Of a DNA stretch of 12,409 nt, positions 6,652 to 12,409 are shown piece after piece. Within the stretch, counting starts at the first letter, position 1, and each line of letters begins with the position of its first letter. A model generated the notes under the pieces. The model was not told where the DNA came from and did not search any database. It saw only the letters and a program-made list of their open reading frames with translations. This DNA comes from CAYPUG01 sp964413905 (GTDB taxonomy: Bacteria > Chloroflexota > Anaerolineae > JAADDB01). Location: contig CAYPUG010000079.1 of the NCBI GenBank assembly GCA_964413905.1, positions 1-12,409 of the forward strand, written 5' to 3'. The position numbers and the translations under genes are program-made.

Positions 6652-6687
6652 GGGTGTTTCGGGCAGGGATCCCTGCCCGAAACACCC
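6652..6687. terminator. 36-bp perfect palindrome, bidirectional terminator for guaA and the cold-shock gene
   Basis: Bases 6652-6669 are the exact reverse complement of 6670-6687, an 18-bp inverted repeat with no spacer; in RNA the four central bases would form the loop. Toward guaA it is followed by TTTT (6690-6693). Toward the cold-shock gene the minus strand reads a long T-run (from 6643 downward). It lies 12 bases after the guaA stop and 17 beyond the convergent csp stop. Confidence 0.85.
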
Positions 6688-6704
6688 GCTTTTGCGCTTT
6701 GTTG

Positions 6705-6923
6705 TTAGTTCTGCTCAATCCGAACCACGTCGGCCGCCTGAAGACCCTTGGGGCCCTTCACCGTCGTGAATTCGACCAATTCGCCCTCGTCCAGTGATTT
6801 GTAGCCGGAGCCCACGATCGCGGAATAATGCACGAACACATCGGGCTCACCCTCGCGAGCGATAAAGCCGTAACCCTTGCTCGCATTAAACCACTTTACG
6901 TACCCAGTAACACGTTCAGACAT
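6705..6923 (-). CDS. csp: Cold-shock protein (CspA family)
   Basis: This 72-residue single-domain protein binds single-stranded nucleic acid and acts as an RNA chaperone. It shows the family's start TGYVKWFNASKGYGFI, containing RNP1 (KGYGFI, 16-21), and RNP2 (VFVHY, 29-33). It has the usual acidic and glycine-rich loops and the usual length. The start at 6923 is supported by AGAAGGAG seven bases upstream; the longer open frame reaching 7046 runs through repeat element R3 and is not coding. The complete R3 copy ends about 37 bp upstream, so the promoter lies either in the element's arm or beyond it. In the second case the csp mRNA would carry the R3 hairpin in its leader. Confidence 0.95.
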   Translation of the reverse strand: MSERVTGYVKWFNASKGYGFIAREGEPDVFVHYSAIVGSGYKSLDEGELVEFTTVKGPKGLQAADVVRIEQN

Positions 6924-6947
6924 TGTACTTCTCCTTCTAAAATTTGA

Positions 6948-6959
6948 AATATGTGTTGG
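6948..6959 (+). repeat. Left 12-bp direct repeat flanking R3 (putative target-site duplication)
   Basis: AATATGTGTTGG occurs here and at 7112-7123 in the same orientation, directly abutting both ends of the palindromic element. This is the pattern left when a mobile element duplicates its target. Confidence 0.6.
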
Positions 6960-7111
6960 CTGATTGACCGACAAAACCTCACGTATGGACCTTGGCTTAA
7001 GAGAGAAGGGGAAAACTTGTATGATTATCGCCGCCTCCGGCGGCAATAATCACACAAGTTCCTACGCTCTCTTTATGAGAAGGTACATGAAACGCGATGT
7101 GTCAGTCAATC
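6960..7111 (-). repeat. Palindromic repeat copy R3: complete MITE-like element of about 152 bp
   Basis: The termini are inverted: GATTGACCGACA (6962-6973) and the complement of TGTCAGTCAATC (7100-7111), with one mismatch in 12. The two arms, about 45 bases each, are imperfect inverted copies of one another. The core hairpin pairs 7014-7035 with 7039-7060 and ends in GCCGCC/GGCGGC. It has two A-C mismatches on the plus strand that become G-U pairs in minus-strand RNA. It is flanked by the 12-bp direct repeat. No transposase is encoded, so any mobility would need one in trans. Confidence 0.75.
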
Positions 7112-7123
7112 AATATGTGTTGG
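7112..7123 (+). repeat. Right 12-bp direct repeat flanking R3 (putative target-site duplication)
   Basis: A second copy of AATATGTGTTGG, identical to 6948-6959 and abutting the right end of the element. Confidence 0.6.
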
Positions 7124-7483
7124 GGAGAGGAAGGACCGATCATTCCGCACCGGCGAGGGCAGCACTTCAAGTGGCGAACTCTCACAGCGTAGGATGAACG
7201 TATACCACACCTCTCATGTTAACGAGGCTACTCTAACACACCCTTGCGGTGGTGGCAAATTCCTTCCTCTGCGTGGCGGATACGGGTGTGTTTTCCCGTC
7301 TACTCTTGATCGTGGTGGCCTACGTGCGGGCATGAGGGTGAGACAACCTTCGTGTGGATTGAGATAGGACTATTGGGGCATGTACACACATATCCTCATA
7401 TGGTACCTTGAGATTAGCAATAGAAAGGGTTGCTAAACGGGGTCATGCGAGATTCCAAGATGGACGATTTTGGGGGAAAGGCG
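7124..7483 (+). other. Long non-coding leader upstream of tadZ
   Basis: No convincing gene lies here; an ORF from 7195 of about 55 codons lacks a ribosome site and family features. An inverted repeat ACACACCC (7236-7243) / GGGTGTGT (7284-7291) encloses a smaller TTGC/GCAA hairpin (7244-7257) and is followed by TTTT, so it could be a terminator or attenuator. A 7-bp inverted repeat TTAGCAA/TTGCTAA (7414-7420, 7430-7436) has AAAGGG in its loop. I could not identify a promoter or a known riboswitch. Confidence 0.4.
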
Positions 7484-8731
7484 ATGGCATTCCCGGGGGA
7501 TGATATCCGCGTACTCCTCGTCGCGAGGGACGATAATCTCATAGAGGAAGTACATCAGACGTGTAAGCATTCCCCCTCCTTAAACTTGGTCGGGGCCATT
7601 TATCGGGTGGACGAAACGGCATCTGCTGTGAGACAACGACGCGCTCAGGTGGTCTTGATGGATTTGTCTATGTTGGGGGAAGACATTGAACAACCTATCA
7701 TGGATCTTATCCTGAAAGCGCCTGATGTTTTGGTGTTCGTACTCCTGTCCCAGGAGAATTTAAGTCGAGCGCAGCGTGCATTGGCCGCCGGGGCTCGTGG
7801 TTTTATCCTGCGCCCCATCGATCCTGAAGTGTGTCACCGCACTATTTCCCGAGTCTACACTCTGGAGGTGCTCAAGCATCAGGGGGAGAAGCGAACAGAT
7901 GCTCAAGGTGAGGTCGTTGCTCTGGTGGGGGCAAAAGGCGGTGTAGGTCGGACGGTGATCGCGGCGAATCTGGCCATTGCCTTGAAAGAAACGTCGGACA
8001 AGATGGTCTTGGTCATGGAGGCCATGAACGTGCCCGGCGATCTGGCCGCCGTGTTCGCAATGACGCCTACCACGTCGTTGCAGGATGTGCTGAAAGATGT
8101 CCGGTCTATCGACCTGCCCACATTAATTCAGCGTGTTCCCCAACATCCTTCCGGAGTGTACGTGTTGCCGGGAACGTTGGAATACGGGCTTGGTGACGGC
8201 CGGGTGCGTGATTTGTTCTCTCTAATTCACATGTTCCGTAACCTGTTTGCCTTTATTATTGTCGATGTGGGCGAGTTGCAGGATCCGTTTACCGCGATAG
8301 CCGTTCAGGAGGCTGACCACCTTCTGGTGATCACCACCCCCGACTTATTATCCTTGCACCGGACGGGCAAATTTATCACCGCGTTGGTAGAAAACGCGGA
8401 GGTGGAACCCGAACGTATTGCCTTGGTGTTGAACAAGTACGGCATCCGGGAGGGGGTGCGTAAGGAGGCTGTGGCCAACTTAATGGATCGCCCGGTGGCC
8501 TATACCATTAGATACGACAGCGCCACCGTAGATCACTCCATTTACAAAGGTATACCTTTTATGCTGGAAAAAAAGCGCAACACGGTCGCGGAAGACGTTT
8601 TACTTCTAGCAAAGGACTTGGCGCATAAACCCTCCGACGGACATCGGGTATCCCGGTCTCCTTTGAAAGTGTGGAACCGAATGCGTCACATGTTTGCGTT
8701 TGCCTCCCTTCTATCGGAACCCCGCGGATGA
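7484..8731 (+). CDS. tadZ: TadZ/CpaE-like pilus assembly ATPase with N-terminal receiver-like domain
   Basis: TadZ/CpaE proteins localise Tad (Flp pilus) machines. Residues 7-130 form a receiver-like domain: acidic pair Asp16-Asp17, Asp60 in VVLMDLS at the phospho-acceptor position, Ser89, and FILRP (108-112) with Arg where receivers carry Lys. Residues 143-385 form a MinD/ParA-like P-loop domain: GAKGGVGRT (149-157), the Walker B-like strand FIIVDVGE (257-264) and LVLNKYG (314-320). The Walker A lysine is replaced by arginine (GGVGRT instead of GGVGKT), so nucleotide hydrolysis may be weak or absent. The start at 7484 is chosen because GGGGGA lies six bases upstream; ATGs at 7460 and 7445 and a TTG at 7430 are in frame. 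It heads the plus-strand block with the peptidase, TadB and TadC genes. Confidence 0.85.
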   Translation: MAFPGDDIRVLLVARDDNLIEEVHQTCKHSPSLNLVGAIYRVDETASAVRQRRAQVVLMDLSMLGEDIEQPIMDLILKAPDVLVFVLLSQENLSRAQRALAAGARGFILRPIDPEVCHRTISRVYTLEVLKHQGEKRTDAQGEVVALVGAKGGVGRTVIAANLAIALKETSDKMVLVMEAMNVPGDLAAVFAMTPTTSLQDVLKDVRSIDLPTLIQRVPQHPSGVYVLPGTLEYGLGDGRVRDLFSLIHMFRNLFAFIIVDVGELQDPFTAIAVQEADHLLVITTPDLLSLHRTGKFITALVENAEVEPERIALVLNKYGIREGVRKEAVANLMDRPVAYTIRYDSATVDHSIYKGIPFMLEKKRNTVAEDVLLLAKDLAHKPSDGHRVSRSPLKVWNRMRHMFAFASLLSEPRG

Positions 8732-8850
8732 ACCATGTTCATAAGAATTCGGCAACAGGGAGCATCTGTTCGCCCTTTTTGGCGTCTTAATAAGTGGTTC
8801 GGTTGAAAGTGTAAAGTGTCTCGGTCCGCGTCTTGCAAGGAGAGGGGGCA
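8732..8850 (+). other. 119-bp gap between tadZ and the prepilin peptidase gene
   Basis: No gene is visible. A 4-bp stem CGCC/GGCG with a CTTTTT loop lies near 8770-8783 but is too weak to call a terminator. A separate promoter for the peptidase-tadB-tadC group could lie here; I see no good match. Confidence 0.35.
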
Positions 8851-9492
8851 GTGTTGCGTATTTTATTCGCGCTGGCCGGATTTGTCTTAGGAGAATGGGC
8901 ATGGCAATGGGCTTTGTGGTTCACTCACCGTTACGAACGTGATGGTGTGCCCATCGCGAAGTGGACTCTTTCCGGCGTATTGCATGTGATCACCGTGTTG
9001 CTGGTGGGGGGCATCTCCACATACGGTTCATTCACGGGGGGAGATCGGATCTCCCTGATAGTCATCCTGGTGAGTTCGATGTTGTTGGTGACAATTGCCT
9101 TGGTGGACCTGCGTGTTCGACGCATACCCAATGTGATGGTCGCCGTGCTCGTCGGGTGGGGCTTGGTCCGGTCCCTTGTGACGGGACAGCCCTCCTTATG
9201 GGGATGGGGGCTAGGCCTTCTCGTGGGAGGAGGGGTGTTTTTGGTGATTACGTTGGTGGGACGAGGGGCTATGGGGCCGGGAGATGTGAAGTTAGCGGCT
9301 GCGTTGGGTGCGTTAGTAGGCTATCCGGCCGTGTGGGGGGTGTTGTGGGTGGGCATTCTGGCAGGTGGGGTGGTGACCTTGGTGTTGCTGTTGGCCCGAC
9401 GGGTGGGGCGCAAGGATTACATGGCGTATGGCCCATACCTCGCCTTTGGGGGATGGGTTATCCTGTGGGTCCAGTGTGGGGGGAATCTGTAA
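8851..9492 (+). CDS. Prepilin peptidase, A24 family (TadV/CpaA type)
   Basis: This membrane aspartyl protease would cleave the leader of Flp-type prepilins at the cytoplasmic face. The 213-residue protein is strongly hydrophobic with about six membrane segments. The catalytic aspartates lie in ALVDLRVRRIPN (Asp86) and GPGDVKLAAALG (Asp145, the GxGD motif); YGPYLAFG (193-200) is the conserved C-terminal motif. It lacks the N-terminal cytosolic methyltransferase domain of PilD-type enzymes, as expected for the short TadV/CpaA class. The start is taken as GTG at 8851, eight bases after AAGGAG; the TTG at 8833 lies upstream of that ribosome site. tadB begins 20 bases after the stop. No pilin substrate gene is in the window. 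Confidence 0.93.
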   Translation: MLRILFALAGFVLGEWAWQWALWFTHRYERDGVPIAKWTLSGVLHVITVLLVGGISTYGSFTGGDRISLIVILVSSMLLVTIALVDLRVRRIPNVMVAVLVGWGLVRSLVTGQPSLWGWGLGLLVGGGVFLVITLVGRGAMGPGDVKLAAALGALVGYPAVWGVLWVGILAGGVVTLVLLLARRVGRKDYMAYGPYLAFGGWVILWVQCGGNL

Positions 9493-9512
9493 AACAGGGA
9501 GGGATGCGCTCG

Positions 9513-10451
9513 ATGATCGAATTGGAAATGTACGCGGTGGTCATTTTAGTCATCCTTGCGGTGTTGAGTATCTTCCGGGGACTTTACTATGTGATCACAT
9601 CCGAAATTGCCGTTCAGATCGACCCACGTCTTCTGCCTCCGGCGCTGATCCCGTCCCGTCCAAAGCGCAAAAAACTCTCCCTGGTGGAGCGGGTCATCCA
9701 GAAATTTGCTCTGGCCAAAGCCTTGGATGCGGAGTTGGAACGGGCGAACATTCGCATGTCCGTTCGGGAATGGGTGTTGATATGGGTGAGCATGATTATC
9801 ATGTTGGCGTTGCTGGGATGGCTCATCTCCGGCTCGGTGTTGGGGATGATTATGTTGGGGGCAACCGGGATCATCGCACCCCGCTTCTGGATCAACCGCC
9901 GTATTGAACAGCGACGCCAGAAGTTTAACGACCAATTGATCGATGTCCTGCGCATGTTGGTCAGTTCCCTGCAAGCCGGCCATGGGATTCTGCAAGCCAT
10001 TCAGACCGTGGCCCAGGAGTTGCCTCCCCCCGCGGGCGAGGAGTTCGACCGCGTTGTTCGGGAAGTCTCCTTGGGGTATTCCATGGATGAAGCGCTGCGT
10101 CGCTTGTCCGAACGGATGCGTAGCGATGATTTGGACCTTATTGTCACCGCTATCAACATCCAGTCCGAAGTGGGGGGCAAACTATCGGACATTTTGCAGA
10201 ACATCAGCGACACGATTACAGAACGCGTGCGGCTGAAGGGCGAGATCGCGGTGATGACGTCTCAGCAGCGCATGAGCGGGTATGTGATTTCAGGGATGCC
10301 TTTCATTCTCGCGGTCATTATTTCCGTCATCAACCCCGGTTATTTGATGGAGTTGTTCCGACCGGGGTGGCGCTGGTTGCCGGCTTTAGCCGTGGGTATG
10401 ATGATCTTGGGCCAGATAGTCATGCAAAAGATGATGCGTGTTGAGGTGTGA
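9513..10451 (+). CDS. tadB: Tad pilus inner-membrane platform protein TadB
   Basis: TadB and TadC form the inner-membrane platform on which the TadA ATPase drives pilus assembly. This 312-residue protein has an N-terminal membrane helix (about 6-27), a basic cytoplasmic segment (48-85), two central helices (about 87-125), a T2SSF/GspF cytoplasmic domain (about 137-250) and two C-terminal helices (about 256-275 and 288-306). The segment FNDQLIDVLRMLVSSLQAGH (138-157) and the GGKLSDILQNISDTI block (221-235) are hallmarks of TadB. The ATG at 9513 follows AGGGAGG at a workable distance. The same frame stays open back to 8961, but that part overlaps the prepilin peptidase and is spurious. It is translationally close to tadC. 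Confidence 0.93.
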   Translation: MIELEMYAVVILVILAVLSIFRGLYYVITSEIAVQIDPRLLPPALIPSRPKRKKLSLVERVIQKFALAKALDAELERANIRMSVREWVLIWVSMIIMLALLGWLISGSVLGMIMLGATGIIAPRFWINRRIEQRRQKFNDQLIDVLRMLVSSLQAGHGILQAIQTVAQELPPPAGEEFDRVVREVSLGYSMDEALRRLSERMRSDDLDLIVTAINIQSEVGGKLSDILQNISDTITERVRLKGEIAVMTSQQRMSGYVISGMPFILAVIISVINPGYLMELFRPGWRWLPALAVGMMILGQIVMQKMMRVEV

Positions 10452-10453
10452 CC

Positions 10454-11392
10454 ATGATAAGTGTGGACATTCAAGTGCAGATTGTGGTGGCGAGTGTCTT
10501 GGCTGGCCTGGCCGTGTTGATGCTCGTGGTGGCCTGGTATGAGAGCCATCGCACAGAAGAAGCTCGTGTTCGCGAGCTTTTTGAATCGTATGAATCGGTA
10601 TTGCGTATGCGAGATCTGGAGTTGAGCAAACCCTTTTTCGAGCGCACAGTTCAGCCGTTGGCCCAGAAGATGGGGAGTGCACTCGGTCGCCTAGCCCCCT
10701 CGTCCAACATGCTGAAATTGCAGCAACAACTCATCATGGCCGGTGAGCCGGCAGGCATGAGCCCGGTGGACTTTTTGGGCCTGCGTTTGTTGGGCGCTAT
10801 CGGCTTGGCGACTTTGACCACCCTTCTCTTCTTGAACTCTCACCTGACCGCTATGAACAAACTCCTGTTTTCCCTGGCCGGCGGCATGTTCGGATATCTG
10901 TACCCAAACATGTGGCTGAAGGGACGTATCCGTCGCCGCCAGTCGGCCATTCTCAAAGCCTTGCCGGATGTCCTGGATATGTTGACCATAGCCGTAAGTG
11001 CCGGGTTGGGTTTTGATGCAGCACTCATGCGAGTTGTGGATAAGTGGCAAAATCCCCTCACCGAGGAACTGCAAAAAGTCTTATACGAGATGCGGATGGG
11101 GGTCTCCCGGGCCGAGGCGCTGAGGCATCTGGCCGAGCGTACAGGTGTGCCGGAAGTATCCAGCTTTGTGGCCATCATCATTCAGGCCGAAAAACTCGGA
11201 TCGAGCATTGCAGACGTGCTACAAGCCCAGGCGGATACAGTGCGCGAACGGCGGCGTCAATGGGCCGAGGAACAGGTGCGGAAGGCACCGGTGAAAATGC
11301 TCATTCCGTTAATCTTATTCATCTTCCCGTCGCTGTTCGTGGTTATTCTGGGCCCCGCCGTGCCGCGATTTCTTAGATCCTTTGGACATTAA
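10454..11392 (+). CDS. tadC: Tad pilus inner-membrane platform protein TadC
   Basis: This 312-residue paralogue and partner of TadB carries an N-terminal membrane helix (about 7-28), a cytoplasmic segment, two central helices (about 107-152), a T2SSF domain (about 168-280) and a C-terminal hydrophobic helix (282-303). LPDVLDMLTIAVSAGLGFDA (170-189) is the characteristic TadC motif, followed by EKLGSSIADVLQAQADTVR (246-264). The ATG at 10454 is two bases after the tadB stop and six after GAGGTG, indicating translational coupling; a GTG at 10448 that overlaps the stop is an alternative. No gene for the TadA/CpaF ATPase precedes or follows within the window, so the motor must be encoded elsewhere or beyond the right edge. 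Confidence 0.93.
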   Translation: MISVDIQVQIVVASVLAGLAVLMLVVAWYESHRTEEARVRELFESYESVLRMRDLELSKPFFERTVQPLAQKMGSALGRLAPSSNMLKLQQQLIMAGEPAGMSPVDFLGLRLLGAIGLATLTTLLFLNSHLTAMNKLLFSLAGGMFGYLYPNMWLKGRIRRRQSAILKALPDVLDMLTIAVSAGLGFDAALMRVVDKWQNPLTEELQKVLYEMRMGVSRAEALRHLAERTGVPEVSSFVAIIIQAEKLGSSIADVLQAQADTVRERRRQWAEEQVRKAPVKMLIPLILFIFPSLFVVILGPAVPRFLRSFGH

Positions 11393-11406
11393 TAGGGGTC
11401 GCACTG

Positions 11407-11467
11407 CGGCGAAGATTTCCGGTTCCTTTACGTCAAGATACACAAAACGCCATGTGGAAACACTCAG
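11407..11467 (-). repeat. Palindromic repeat copy R4: half element after tadC
   Basis: GCGGCGAAGAT (11407-11417) resembles the descending strand of the R1 core hairpin. It is followed by an arm from CCTTTACG to ACTCAG (11425-11467) that aligns with R2 (4990-5035), including AAACGC-ATGTG. The other half of the core and the opposite arm are missing; the copy starts 15 bases after the tadC stop. Confidence 0.55.
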
Positions 11468-11475
11468 CAGTCTCT

Positions 11476-11552
11476 GATTGACTGACACATCGCGTTTCAT
11501 GCACCTTTCTTCTTTCTAAGCCAACCTGCATTCGCAGAGTTTTGCCACAGTC
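11476..11552 (+). repeat. Palindromic repeat copy R5: both arms, no core hairpin
   Basis: GATTGACTGACA (11476-11487) opens an arm whose bases 11484-11506 match the reverse complement of 7081-7103 with one mismatch. It passes directly into TTCTTTCTAAGC (11510-11521) and the second arm, which aligns with R1 3599-3645 (shared CATTCGCAG and GTTTT). The GC-rich core found in R1 and R3 is absent, so this is a core-less form. With R3 it brackets the tadZ-tadC block. Confidence 0.65.
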
Positions 11553-11599
11553 TATGCATTCTTTATTTGTGAATCATCGATACAGTGTGGGACACGCAT

Positions 11600-12409
11600 A
11601 TGGACGAACAAAAGGATTTACTTCAAGACGAACGCTGGCAAAAGGCCCAGGAACACATCCGTAACCGACGCTGGCGGGAAGCAGCCCAAATTCTACGTGC
11701 CCTCCTGGATGAATATCCGCATAACGTGCAATTGCGTAGCACATTAATGGACGTGGAACTGCGTTCATCCTTGGTAGAAGATATGGAGCAGTTAGAAGAG
11801 GCCCCCTCACGTCGACGCTTCCCACGGCCGCGGATGTTCTCCCGCCGAGTGCTTATTATTTTGGTACTCATCGTCGTGTTCGCGGGGTTATTGGTGGCCG
11901 CGTACAGCACATACACCAATTACATCGTGCCCATGCGCGCGACGGCTCAATCTTATCGGGCTTTACAGGAAATGTACGATGAGGCACAGGATGCGTTATC
12001 CCAAGGTGATTATGACCGTGCTATCCAATTGTTCCAAGCAGTGTTAAACCAGCACCCGGATTTCCCCGGCGCGGCCGAAGGCTTGGCCGAAGCTCGTGAG
12101 AAAGCCGACCTGACCCGTCTTTACGAAGAAGCCCTCCGCCTGGAGCAAGAAGGGCAGTTCGATCAGGCGTTGGTTCTCTACCGACGCTTAGCCGAGCGCG
12201 CGCCCGAGTATCGGGATGTACGGCGGCGGATTGCACGGCTAGAACAGCGTATGACCGTCTCTTCCCTGTTCCGCCAGGCGGAAGACGCGTACGCGAGTGG
12301 GGATTGGGAGATGGCCATCGCCTTATACGAGGAATTGCGCAACCGCGATGGCTCCTACCAACGCGAAACCGTCCGGGCGCATCTCTTCGACGCGTATATG
12401 GCGTACGTG
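11600..12409 (+). CDS. Membrane-anchored TPR protein (C-terminus outside window)
   Basis: The frame is open for 270 codons to the window edge. Residues 1-80 are a hydrophilic N-terminal domain with one TPR-like helix pair (13-46) and an Arg-rich stretch (71-83). A single membrane helix follows (about 84-104, VLIILVLIVVFAGLLVAAYS), then tandem TPR-like units at about 126-160, 174-208 and 224-258 with the usual ALSQGDYDRAIQLF, EEGQFDQALVLY and ASGDWEMAIALY cores. By the positive-inside rule the C-terminal TPR array would be outside the cytoplasmic membrane. Its place after tadC suggests a Tad accessory or scaffold role, comparable in kind to TadD-type TPR proteins, but repeats R4/R5 separate it from tadC, so operon membership is uncertain. 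The ribosome site before the ATG is weak. Confidence 0.8.
   Translation, partial: MDEQKDLLQDERWQKAQEHIRNRRWREAAQILRALLDEYPHNVQLRSTLMDVELRSSLVEDMEQLEEAPSRRRFPRPRMFSRRVLIILVLIVVFAGLLVAAYSTYTNYIVPMRATAQSYRALQEMYDEAQDALSQGDYDRAIQLFQAVLNQHPDFPGAAEGLAEAREKADLTRLYEEALRLEQEGQFDQALVLYRRLAERAPEYRDVRRRIARLEQRMTVSSLFRQAEDAYASGDWEMAIALYEELRNRDGSYQRETVRAHLFDAYMAYV

Noticed and set aside
6924..7046. N-terminal extension of the cold-shock protein to 7046
   Set aside because: It is translated from repeat element R3; the conserved csp start at 6923 has an ideal ribosome site.
7195..7365. Small ORF of about 55 codons in the tadZ leader
   Set aside because: There is no spaced ribosome site, signal peptide or recognisable pilin motif; the region is better explained by inverted repeats.
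8961..9512. N-terminal extension of the tadB frame by 184 codons
   Set aside because: It overlaps the prepilin peptidase in another frame, reads as Gly/Arg-rich noise, and tadB has its own ribosome site before 9513.
3530..11552. Repeated arms considered as a degenerate CRISPR array
   Set aside because: Copies are kilobases apart, inverted in places and lack regular spacers; there are no cas genes in the window.

Overview
This is a bacterial chromosomal window of moderately high G+C, with no rRNA, tRNA, CRISPR array or phage genes. The gene set fits the phylum Chloroflexota best: a bacterial NurA-domain nuclease, a compact Tad-type secretion block in the order TadZ, prepilin peptidase, TadB, TadC, and a secreted protein built on MADRI heptads. 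That placement is inference from gene content and was not tested by phylogeny.

Layout. At 1-984 (minus strand) lies the N-terminal 328 residues of a NurA-domain nuclease that runs off the left edge. It is divergent from a secreted heptad-repeat protein at 1225-1809. Next come an ECF sigma factor (1887-2468) and a zf-HC2 protein (2657-3490) whose C-terminal two thirds is Ala/Lys/Thr-rich and LEA-like, with no membrane segment. ECF-type promoter motifs with identical spacing lie upstream of both the secreted protein and the sigma gene, so these three genes may form one stress regulon. Convergent to them is an FAD-dependent DAO/sarcosine-oxidase-beta-like oxidoreductase (3691-4854, minus). Across a divergent promoter region lies guaA (GMP synthase, 5068-6639). 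It converges on a cold-shock protein gene (6705-6923, minus) across a 36-bp perfect palindromic terminator.

The right third holds tadZ (7484-8731), a TadV/CpaA-like prepilin peptidase (8851-9492), tadB (9513-10451) and tadC (10454-11392), all on the plus strand. They form the regulator/localisation, pilin-processing and inner-membrane platform parts of a Tad (Flp pilus-like) machine. The TadA/CpaF ATPase, pilins and secretin are not in the window. A membrane-anchored TPR protein (11600 onward) runs off the right edge.

The least expected content is intergenic: a family of short, imperfectly palindromic repeats at about 3530-3645, 4990-5035, 6960-7111, 11407-11467 and 11476-11552. The complete copy (6960-7111) has homologous inverted arms, a GC-rich core hairpin and a 12-bp direct repeat resembling a target-site duplication. 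The core stems of two copies differ in sequence but stay paired through compensatory changes, so the fold itself seems to be maintained. Copies lie on both sides of the tad block, in the guaA leader and just upstream of the cold-shock gene.
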